Assembly (NCBI RefSeq): GCF_000224145.3
Contig: NC_020172.2
Location: 1,186,921 to 1,250,920, forward strand
Source: Ciona intestinalis
Taxonomy: Eukaryota > Chordata > Ascidiacea > Phlebobranchia > Cionidae
Direction: 5' to 3'
DNA: 64,000 nucleotides
Shown here: piece by piece, positions 34,708 through 59,768 of the stretch
How positions within the stretch are numbered: position 1 is the first letter of the stretch
How the letters are laid out: each line of letters begins with the position of its first letter
Program-made: the position numbers and the translations under genes
The notes under the pieces: model-generated
Databases searched by the model: none
Seen by the model: only the letters and a program-made list of their open reading frames with translations
What the model was told of the DNA's origin: nothing

Positions 34708-35697
34708 TATCTAAATAAAAGAGTTAAATTATCTATGAAGTATGTCCAAATTTTACCAAAAAATGAGGAATAAAAAAACGTACAAACCTTAATACTACAT
34801 TTTTCAGTCTAAAATTTCTATAAAAGCACCATACAACTATCGAGCAGAATGTTGGTGCAATTTTTAAATAAATTTGATCCTTCCTATTTAATTTTAAATA
34901 CTACCTACGTACCTGCATACACAAATGCTTAAAAACACAACGTGGACTTTACGCTTTATAATGTTTCTATGGTAGCCTTCCTAAAGTATGCGCAGCAACT
35001 GTAAGGAAACCTAAATGGTCCCTGCTAAGTTATTTTTCCACTGAAATTTCATTTTCGCCTGATTTTTAACACTATATTTTTAATTAATACATTTTAGGTA
35101 GTATTAATTTAAATAACTGTAGTCAATTAAGGTTGCCAATAGACTTAATTTATTTCAACAATTTATGTCAAAAATAAAAGGTTCTCTACATAATTACACT
35201 ACGGGGCACTTGTGGTACATTAGGTCGTGTGTAATAAAAAGAAAAAAACTAAAACGAGTCTTTGTGCAAAATTATGCTTCATACCAAAATGCACCAAAGG
35301 CACGATTGCTTAATAAATACAACAGATCGACATAGCAACTGGATTGCGTAAAAAAGTGATTAAGATATATGAATTTAAAAGTTGATAAAAAATTGCTCAT
35401 TTTACGCAGCACCATCAGCTGATTGGAAAATTACTCAGGCGTGAAGTGAAATTGCAAAACTTTAGCAGTGAACAAAAAGTGTGTAACCTAGCAGTGAGCA
35501 AAAAGTAATTGAAGACTTTGGCCCATTGTTTCATCACAATGGTTTGGAACATATGATGTCATGAGGAGGGAAAAACAAGAAAATACAAAAAATATTACGA
35601 AAAGCTCAGGAAATTGAAACAAAAGGCACTGTTACAAATAGAACTATAGAACAGGTGGGTGTTATAAAGTGGAATGCACTATTGTATCATTAAACAT
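34708..35697. other. WDR74 upstream region and DCLK 3' UTR
   Basis: AT-rich sequence, no long open frame or recognised repeat. The WDR74 promoter and the end of the DCLK transcript must lie here. Confidence 0.4.
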
Positions 35698-52273
<16,576 letters not shown>

Positions 52274-52439
52274 CACAAAACTACAAAAATTTAAGATTTT
52301 TAAGTCAAATAAGTATGAATTTTCAGGTAGACTAGATGTTTTAAGTTTATTTTTATTATTTTTATTATTCAAAAATGGCTCAATCTGCTAATCTTAACTT
52401 GGAAAAAATATTTTGTTGTTAGGCATTGGGTTTTTAGAA

Positions 52440-52672
52440 CGCCATCATGATTGATGGTAACCAAAGAAGACAGGGTTCAATGCTCAATGCTGCTACCATT
52501 GTTGGCATATTTGTGCTTTGGCAAGATACTTAATGGTCATTGTTTAAACCCAGTGGCCACTAATTGGCTGTGCAAATTGTTGGAAAAACAGAATGAAGAA
52601 GGAAAAATCCCCCACAAAGTTACATACATAGTAACTCATGAAGATTATGAATATAAATGATTGTAATTTATA
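52440..52672 (+). repeat. tRNA-derived SINE, plus copy of an inverted pair
   Basis: GGTTCAATGCTCAATGCTGC (B-box region), TTTGGCAAGATACTTAATGG, CAGTGGCCACTAATTGG and GTTACATACATAGTAACTCA are the family blocks in order. It lies upstream of the DCLK start codon. Confidence 0.75.
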
Positions 52673-52674
52673 TA

Positions 52675-52912
52675 TCTTTGCGCGGGCAAGAACATTCGTT
52701 AAAACACGGTTGTTTTACACACCATTTGCCTGCTTATGAGTTGCTACATATGTACAATTTGTACAACCCATAAGGGACCAATGGGTTGGAGCAATAAATG
52801 TTAGGGGTCTTGCTCAAGGACACACAACAACAATGGTTGCAGCGCTGAGCTTTGAACCCGTAAACTCTGGACTAGAGGCAGGTGCTCAAAACACTTTGCC
52901 ACGCGCCTTTCA
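52675..52912 (-). repeat. tRNA-derived SINE, minus copy of an inverted pair
   Basis: Read on the minus strand: GGCGCGTGGCAAAGTGTTTT head, GGTTCAAAGCTC B box, GTTGTGTGTCCTTGAGCAAG, then the GGTCCCTTATGGGTTGTAC body. It lies tail to tail with the copy at 52440-52672. Confidence 0.8.
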
Positions 52913-54014
52913 ATGAAATGTGGCAGTGTATTATTAAAAAGATCGTCGTTGTTAAAGCTCCAATACTACAAACATTACAATAAAAAAAAACAATTTTTAA
53001 TTTACCTTTAAACTGTAAAACTTAGCACAGAACAATCTTTCATTTTCTAAATTCCATCCACAAAGAATTTTATCTCAAATCATTAAAAGTTAAATTCTAC
53101 TCCACGTAGTACTTCTTTGCGTGCAAAAGCCAGGTTCAAGCTACAGGACACAGCTACCCCTTCTACAGTCTGATACAGAGTCTGCTTTATGGCATCAAAA
53201 TTTTATATAATAATAATGTAAAAAATAAAATCTTTTATGTTTAGGTCTAAACCAACTTTATCAAATACTTGCACTGGCTTTACTTTATATGACCTTGAAT
53301 ATAACTGTGTACACTGACACTAGATTCGAGTTCTGTCCACTATAATAACATTTTCGCTTACACTTGTTGATTGTGATGACAAACCAAACACTGAAGTTAA
53401 AACAACAACAATCCTCTACTGCCCACATGAGTATTAACCTTAGAGTAAATACCTATCGACCGGTGGCGCTCTATTCAACAATAGGCTATCGCAACTTTGG
53501 GCCGTAGTATTAATGGATTTAGCGAAACTGTTATTGGACTTTTTTAGAATCAGGTTCTATACACTTCCACAAAGTATCGTTGGGAAGTTACCAGCGATTT
53601 GGAATGAAAAAGAAAGTTTACCCATGCCGCTGGTATTTAGACATCGTTCTTCACATTGCTTGGTAAATTTATTATCCCGTTACCCATATATATTCATATA
53701 CATTGTTGGTAACTCCGGTAATCGTCATAAAGTTGAACGGTTTGGTTTGGATAGGAATTTTTCTGGGAAAGTTTGTTTTCAGCCCATTCAGCACGGCAAT
53801 CAATTGCGGCCTATATCCTTCCGTTTAGGGAACACACCGTAGCATATACGCAAAAGACAAAGCATTTAAGCAGGGTTACAAATAACACTGTAATCGATTA
53901 ATACCAATCACACACTTCAGGAGTCGGGGGTAGCTTTATTAATTGGTCACGAACCGAGAACACGTTATACAGAAGATAAATCATAGTCCTTCATTCACGC
54001 AGCAGCATTGCCCA
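52913..54014. other. Intergenic region between DCLK and the peptide cluster
   Basis: Must hold the DCLK promoter and 5' UTR and the 3' flank of peptide gene A. Apart from the candidate frame at 53513-53842 I see no gene or repeat. Confidence 0.4.
53513..53842 (+). CDS. Hypothetical 109-residue frame, doubtful
   Basis: ATG-initiated frame MDLAKLLLDFFRIRFYTLPQ... ending ...RPISFRLGNTP. It has no recognised domain and no clear signal peptide, and stands alone between divergent features about 1.2 kb upstream of the DCLK start codon. It could be the first exon of an unseen plus-strand gene or chance. Confidence 0.2.
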   Translation: MDLAKLLLDFFRIRFYTLPQSIVGKLPAIWNEKESLPMPLVFRHRSSHCLVNLLSRYPYIFIYIVGNSGNRHKVERFGLDRNFSGKVCFQPIQHGNQLRPISFRLGNTP

Positions 54015-55982
54015 CTAGCTTACAATCGAGTTGGTGTTTTCGCAATATTTATGATTTCGACAAATCCAACAACCGACTGAAACACAAACGAACTCAAAAT
54101 TAATTAAATCGAATATGGTGAAATTTAATTGCTTCAACAAAATGTGGGCCGTTATTATTTTAAGTTAAAAGTAGTGAGCAAAAATGCATCTGTTAGATAT
54201 ATTGATGGCAAATTCACGTGTGCATTAGTATTGTGTATTTTACAAGTGCTGGAGTATTAACTAACCTACCCAAAGTTAGTATAGACCAAGTTAGGAAACG
54301 GCGCTCGTGTCCGCCATTACGGAGCCCACAGAGCGTGAATCGCCTATACAAATGCATGGTCGGCATGTGTTTATTTAGTTCTCTTTTAAGCGATACAAAG
54401 CTAGAAAACACGTATAGCGGTTGTTTTAACATTTAAAATATAATTACTAATATAAATCTTGTTATATAATATTAAATCTAGGAATTAATGTGAAGTAAAT
54501 TAATATTTTGACTGGTTTTCGGCGTACAGTGTGGTTTAACAGGATACTTTACGTTGGCGATTAAGACTAGCATCAATCAGCTTAGTTTACATAAAAGTAT
54601 ATGATCATACCTACGAATCTACAGAGCCATTCTTTACTACACTTATAATCCAACATGAGTGGACATGCAGCTCCAAACTGCTTAAGTACTAGCAGATAAG
54701 GTGTTCGCGTTTTCCGATTTTATAAAGACCCGTAACGCAAAAAAGGTAGCTTACTAATTCAAGCAGAGGACCAAAAATAGTAACTTAGTATTGTTTTCCT
54801 TAATGTCACTTCGATATTAGGCAAATTTTACACAGATCCCTTAAGTTTCGTTGCCGGGTATAGCCTACGTGTTAAGTTTGAGAGCCAAAAAGTAAAATCA
54901 CGACTATTTACATGCAAAACTGCAGCTAGATACACCAGTTTATGGTAATGTTATGCGTTTGTATTTATGGTAATGTTATTTTTGTTTGTATTTTTATATT
55001 TTAAACATGTTCTTTTATGTTTTTGGTTAGTAAACCTGATATTTTCTGTGTTTTTACTCTTTAATCGATTGAGTGTTCAATAAAAGTTGATTATTTTTGT
55101 GAGGTTTATTATTGTGATAAGATATAACATTAGTAGAAAACCATTTTTACGCGCAGAAGTGCTTGGTTTTTAAAAAATCGCAATATTTAAACGAAAAACA
55201 GCACCCAGCAATGATAAAATGCTATGCTGTGGGCTCCGTAATGGTGGCGACTATGACGTCATAGACACGAGACAATGGATAACAAGACTCGTTGTTTTAC
55301 AATCCGTTTCCTAACTTGGTATAAACTAACTTTGAACCTACCTAGTGGTTGTTTAACCTTATAGGAAGTGCTGTAAACGGACATACTGTATAAATAAACA
55401 CAAGACAGTAGAAATTAGACAGTAGGAAGGGGGGAAATGGGACACCTTTCGCACGTATAATTTCCAAATATACTGATCGTGTTTTAAACAATTAACAACG
55501 GTCTATGCCATTCGTAAGAATACAGTTTTATAATTCTTTGTATTTTTTGTTTACTACCAAATGAGATGAGAAAATGGAATGAAAAGGTGTCCCATCTTTC
55601 CCCACCCTACCATACGATACACAGCAGTCGTTGATAAAAAACTTATATTTAAAAAAATAACTAACTAAATATTAAAGCAAATAACTATTCTCAATTAAAA
55701 AGATTTTAACATGACATATATAGTAAAAGGTATACTTACGGTTGTAGGCCTTTGTACAATGGGAAGTAGGTATAACCCACGTCCTGGCTGATGAGTACGC
55801 ACAATACCGTGTACATATGAAGATCTGGATTTAAAGCATAAACTGAAACACTTTACGTTAATCGACAATCCTGTACTAACCTTAATGCCTGTTCGGGAAT
55901 AATATGTGAAATACTTTACCCTCGACGAGGCTACACAGCTGAATGCGATAATGCTGATCAGTAAGAACAAAATAAACTTCAT
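54015..55982 (-). CDS. Secreted six-cysteine peptide, cluster gene A
   Basis: Three exons: 55881-55982, 55740-55824, 54015-54076; phases 0 then 1, all GT-AG. Product 82 residues. Exon 1 codes a signal peptide (MKFILFLLISIIAFSCVASS) and a YFTYYSRTG segment. Exon 2 codes ICTRYC, then WVIP and a third Cys. Exon 3 codes LGCWICRNHKYC and stops after ...SIVS. Cys framework C-x3-C-x14-C-x7-C-x2-C-x5-C; the mature part is strongly basic. Intron 1 is only 56 bp, while intron 2 holds a 1.1-kb inverted-repeat element and a MITE. Paralogous to genes B, C and D, which share the splice phases. I recognise no outside family; defence or signalling roles are guesses from size, secretion and charge. Confidence 0.8.
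54245..55345. mobile_element. Non-coding inverted-repeat DNA element (~1.1 kb) in intron 2 of peptide gene A
   Basis: The left end (AAAGTTAGTATAGACC, AAGTTAGGAAACGG, CCGCCATTACGGAGCCCACA) is repeated inverted at about 55228-55345, where the plus strand reads TGTGGGCTCCGTAATGGTGG and then CCGTTTCCTAACTTGGTATA. The repeats run about 80-115 bp with indels. The interior has no long open frame. It looks like a non-autonomous DNA transposon; superfamily unknown. Confidence 0.7.
55420..55612 (+). mobile_element. ~190-bp MITE in intron 2 of peptide gene A
   Basis: Left end AGTAGGAAGGGGGGAAATGG-GACACC, right end GGTGTCCCATCTTTCCCCAC-CCTAC, with the shared middle (GATCGTGTTTTAAACAATTA, TTTGTTTACTACCAAATGAG). 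Terminal inverted repeats of about 25 bp. Confidence 0.9.
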
Positions 55983-56151
55983 AGTTCGGGCACAAGTATG
56001 GTGATAGTGCAGTTACTGTATACTTCTGTATACTACGGTTAACTGTTTCTATAACCCTCTTCCTCTGTCTACAGAATAGACTTCCGTCGTTATTTGAGTC
56101 ATACAATTGGAATCTCCAAGAAAATTTCGGACTTGTCTTGCACCTCAGTAA

Positions 56152-56334
56152 TAGTGGAGGAAGGTAGGACACCTTGGGCACACAATATCCATATATCTCG
56201 TTTTAAATAATTACTAACGGTCTATGGGATTCGTGAGGATATACAGTTTTATAAATCTTAGAATGTTCTTTGTTTACTACCAAATGGGACGAGAAAGTAA
56301 AATGAAAGTGTGTTCCATCTTCCCCACCCTACTA
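56152..56334 (+). mobile_element. ~190-bp MITE between peptide genes A and B
   Basis: TAGTGGAGGAAGGTAGGACA at the left and TGTTCCATCTTCCCCACCCT at the right; same middle as the other copies. It lies about 170 bp upstream of the gene A start codon. Confidence 0.85.
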
Positions 56335-56745
56335 TATATGATATTATAGGTATTTTAAAACTCATAAATAAAATACTCTTACGTAATAAACATGGTTGTC
56401 TTTTCAACCAATATATATATCACCTTCGCCTTAAATGCCTAAACCCATTAGATAGCGTATATGCCTATAAGCCTCGTGTGTATATATAGCTTAATATGAA
56501 CTACCATGGCATATCAAGATTAATACCTAATATAACTCGTGAGGAGAAGGGACTATGGGTTTATAAAAGCAACGACCGTCGTAATTTGGCGGAGACAATT
56601 AAGCAGAAAGTGTAACGTGCACGCACAAAACAATTTTATTACGGAATTCAACACACAACGGGAAAGTGTCTGTGTATATGACATTGCGTTCATCACAATA
56701 AAAGATACAGGTATATCTATGCTACAGATGCATTTAGAAGACGTT

Positions 56746-57585
56746 CTACGCAACTGTGATTGCTGGTGTCGGTACAACGTCCAAGACCGATCCAGTATTT
56801 CCACAATAACCAGCTTTTCGACAAACTTGGCATCCAACTGCAATATATATACGTTTGATTTATCGGGTTTGGTTCAAGGTTTACTTGTAGCTATGTGATC
56901 AGATTCCAAAGTAAAAGCAAATACAAAACTTATTGAACATGGCTTTTATACTACTGGGGTATACGTTGATACCGAATAATATACTCGCACATATACTCTC
57001 AATTGTGTTTTCAACAGTTAACAACGCCCTTTTAGAGTCATGAGGACGTTTATGAGTCTTTGTTTAAACGAAGAATACGAACATGTACCATCTTACCCTA
57101 ACGCACTATACAGAACAAAATGAAACAGTTTGTTGTAAGGAGTAAGTAAACGGCTACACCGACAACTATGATTAATATGATAAACCATGAATAACTTACG
57201 GTTTTTGTTTTTCACGCAGTTAGCCATGGGAATAATCCACCTTCGGGTGGTTGAGTTGAACATACAGTATCGTGTGCATATGAAAGTCTAAAAAACACAA
57301 ATGTTACACCATATATAGTGGTGTGGGGTAAGACGGGACATCTTATCGTCCGGTTTTTACGGTTATTTTATAGTTCCTTAAATGTTCTTTGATAACTACT
57401 AAACGGGGCAGGAAAATAGAATGAAAAGGTGTCCCATCCTCCCCGACTCTACTACATACAGTTGCAGTAAACAGACTTACCCTTGTTCTCCCTGCACTAT
57501 CTGTGTAGGTAAAATATTGGACACCTGACGAGACTGCACAGCAAAAAGCCAGAATGCACAACACTATTAACACACCAACCTTCAT
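56746..57585 (-). CDS. Secreted six-cysteine peptide, cluster gene B
   Basis: Exons 57481-57585, 57200-57287, 56746-56837; phases 0 then 1, all GT-AG. Product 94 residues: signal peptide MKVGVLIVLCILAFCCAVSS, then VQYFTYTDSAGRTR, FICTRYC, RRWIIP, a third Cys, LGCQVCRKAGYC and a tail ending PTPAITVA. Framework C-x3-C-x15-C-x7-C-x2-C-x5-C; basic mature chain with one NST sequon. Intron 1 (193 bp) is mostly one MITE, whose removal would leave about the 56 bp seen at the same position in gene A; intron 2 holds another MITE. A minus-strand TATA lies 55-60 bp before the ATG, and AATAAA lies about 110 bp after the stop. 5' flank, signal peptide and 3' end closely match gene C. Confidence 0.85.
56950..57109 (+). 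mobile_element. ~160-bp diverged MITE in intron 2 of peptide gene B
   Basis: TACTGGGGTATACGTTGATA at the left, AACAGTTAACAACGCCC and GAGTCATGAGGACG in the middle, and ATGTACCATCTTACCCTAAC at the right. It belongs to the subgroup also seen at 59070-59236 and 59845-60035. Confidence 0.75.
57315..57456 (+). mobile_element. MITE filling intron 1 of peptide gene B
   Basis: TAGTGGTGTGGGGTAAGACG at the left and GGTGTCCCATCCTCCCCGAC at the right. It accounts for about 140 of the 193 bp of the intron. Confidence 0.85.
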
Positions 57586-57638
57586 AATGAGATTACAGTT
57601 AAAAGAACTCTATAACAGCTGCTACATTTTTCTCTTTG

Positions 57639-57646
57639 TATATATA
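57639..57646 (-). promoter_or_regulatory. TATA box of peptide gene B
   Basis: TATATATA on the minus strand, 54 bp upstream of the ATG. The same motif lies at the same distance from the ATG of gene C, inside a roughly 250-bp flank conserved between the two genes (57600-57845 and 59490-59745). Confidence 0.6.
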
Positions 57647-58652
57647 CCGTATACCCAATTTGTCTTATTCTTCCGAAACAATGGCTAACTTTCGTGATAT
57701 GAGTCATATAGTTAGATTTTCCGACAAGGAAATTGGAGCTAATAAGTCTTTGAATTTCTGTATTGTCTTTTGCAGTAGACCATTCATTACACACATCAAT
57801 TTTGAAGCGACCGAGTTATCCTGTTTAAATGAATTATGAGCGTATATGACATGGTATTTAAATTTAACTGAAATGTGAACGGAGATCGCTGAACTTCTGT
57901 TCAGGCAAACCGGTAGTAACATGGTCGTCTTTTAACCAATATAACCTATGCCTCGAATGTTTGAAACCACAGAGAGCATATACAGGTCTATCGTCATCCT
58001 CCTCTGTATATATAGCTAATAAAAACTACAATGACATAGGCAGTTGAATTGGGCAATCGCATATTCGTTATGTATCTTTTGCACTGCGTCATTGCGCGGT
58101 AAGTTAAAACTTCTGCCTCTTATAACCCTTATAAAAGTATACGGGTATATAGGAGTCTTGGCGCTGTTGTAGCAATTTCGGCGCGTGACCATTGCTGGGC
58201 TCGATACTTAACGGCAGCTGACTCAGCGGTCTCTAGTAAGTTGCCCTAGCTAGTTGTAGGCCATACATTAAACAAATGAAAAAGTATGTATTAATAAATT
58301 ACATGCATTTGTACTATAACGACCTGAATTTGTTGCCCCGCTTTCTATAGGAAAATACTTTACATTCATTTAATTATTCGTGTTACAAACTGAAGTATGT
58401 TTATAATCTCGTACGCCTATAACAGATTAACAGTTTTGTAGTTTCAGTAGTCAAAAGCCATATCACACATGCACGAAACAACTAACCATCTAAAACAAAT
58501 TTCGTTTATTACTGAATGCAACACTCAACGTAAAAGCAGAGTATACCACATCAGTATACTATGGTAAAAGTGTCTGTATATATAACAATGCGTTCATCAC
58601 AATACGGGATATACAGGTATATCATATGCTACACACGCATTTAGAAGACGTT

Positions 58653-59475
58653 CTATGCAGTGGTGTTTGCTGGTGTCGGTAAAACGTCAAAGATCGAACC
58701 GGTATTTCCGCAATAACCAGCGTTTCGACAAAACCAACATCGCCCTGCAATATATACGTTTAATTTACAGGGTTTGGTTTGAGACGGTTTTCCTGTAGCT
58801 ATCTAAACAAAAAGTAAACGCAAATACAAACCTATTAAATATATGGCTCTTCATATATAGTAGGGTGGGGGAAGAAAGGACACCTGTAGCACATATAATA
58901 TTCAAATAGCCTGATCATGTTTTAAACAATTAACAACGGTATATGTGATTCATGAGGATACGGTTTTACAATTCTTTAAATTGTCTTTGTTTACTACCAA
59001 GAAAAATGAAATGAACGGAATGAAATGGAGTGAAAAGGTGTTCCATCTTCCCCCACCATACTATACAGAACTGTGGGGTAAGATGAAAACCGTTAGCGGT
59101 AAATGTCCATCACTTCCTAGTCGTATTTTAACAATTTACAACGAGTTGCGAGGATATAGGGTTATTCATTTCTGCAAATATTCTTTGTTTGAACGAAAGA
59201 ATGGAAACATGCGCCATCTTACCTCAACCCATCATAAAAAAATAATAAAATAATAAAACCGATAGTTGCAGTAGGAATAAACGGCTACACTGACAGAAAT
59301 TAAAAATATGATAAATCATATTCAACTTACAATAAAGCCTGCAGTGAGCATCAGGGACAATCCACTGACGTGTTCTTGGGTTTAGGTAACAAAATTCTCC
59401 ACATCTGACCAGACCCGACGAGACTGCACAGCAAAAAGCCAGAATGCACAACACTATTAACACACCAACCTTCAT
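58653..59475 (-). CDS. Secreted six-cysteine peptide, cluster gene C
   Basis: Exons 59331-59475 and 58653-58744 (phase 1). Product 78 residues: signal peptide identical to gene B (MKVGVLIVLCILAFCCAVSS), then directly VRCGEFC, RQWIVPDAHC, RCWFCRNAGYC and a tail ending PTPANTTA. Framework C-x3-C-x15-C-x5-C-x2-C-x5-C. Unlike genes A and B there is no intron between the signal peptide and the first Cys pair, and the YFTY segment is absent, as if exon 1 had been fused to exon 2 by a deletion spanning the intron. The single intron (586 bp) contains two MITEs side by side. TATA lies 55-62 bp before the ATG. The last exon is nearly the same as in gene B (CRNAGYCGNTGS against CRKAGYCGNTGS). Confidence 0.82.
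58858..59063 (+). mobile_element. ~190-bp MITE in the intron of peptide gene C
   Basis: TAGTAGGGTGGGGGAAGAAA at the left and GTGTTCCATCTTCCCCCACC at the right, flanked by TA. The middle matches the family. Confidence 0.9.
59070..59236 (+). mobile_element. Second MITE, directly adjacent, in the intron of peptide gene C
   Basis: CTGTGGGGTAAGATGAAAAC at the left and GCGCCATCTTACCTCAACCC at the right, with AACAATTTACAACGAGTTGC in the middle. It is a diverged subgroup, within about 10 bp of the previous copy. Confidence 0.75.
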
Positions 59476-59529
59476 ATTGAGACTGCAGTTAAAACGACTC
59501 TATACCACCTGCTACACTTACACTGTTTG

Positions 59530-59537
59530 TATATATA
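59530..59537 (-). promoter_or_regulatory. TATA box of peptide gene C
   Basis: TATATATA on the minus strand, 55 bp upstream of the ATG, at the same place as in gene B. Confidence 0.6.
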
Positions 59538-59768
59538 CTGTATAGGCTACTCAATTTGTCTTGTCTGATATACAATGCCTAACTTTCGTGATACGAGTCC
59601 TTTAGTTAGATTTTCCGACAAGGAAATTGCAGCTAATAAGTCTTTGAATTTCTGAATTGTCATTTGCGGTAGACAATTAATTACACATCCATTTAAAGCG
59701 GGCGAGTTTATTATATTTTAATGAATTATGAGCGTAGGTATTTAAATATAACTGAAATAACAAAGAAA

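Larger units (their letters stand above)
57600..59745 (-). repeat. Duplicated upstream flank of peptide genes B and C
   Basis: 57600-57845 and 59490-59745 align through long shared stretches, for example TTTTCCGACAAGGAAATTG, CTAATAAGTCTTTGAATTTC and AATGAATTATGAGCGTA. With the matching coding exons and 3' ends they show that the whole gene unit was copied in tandem. Confidence 0.85.

Noticed and set aside
56539-56898. 119-codon plus-strand frame
   Set aside because: It overlaps exon 3 and the 3' UTR of peptide gene B on the other strand and has no family.
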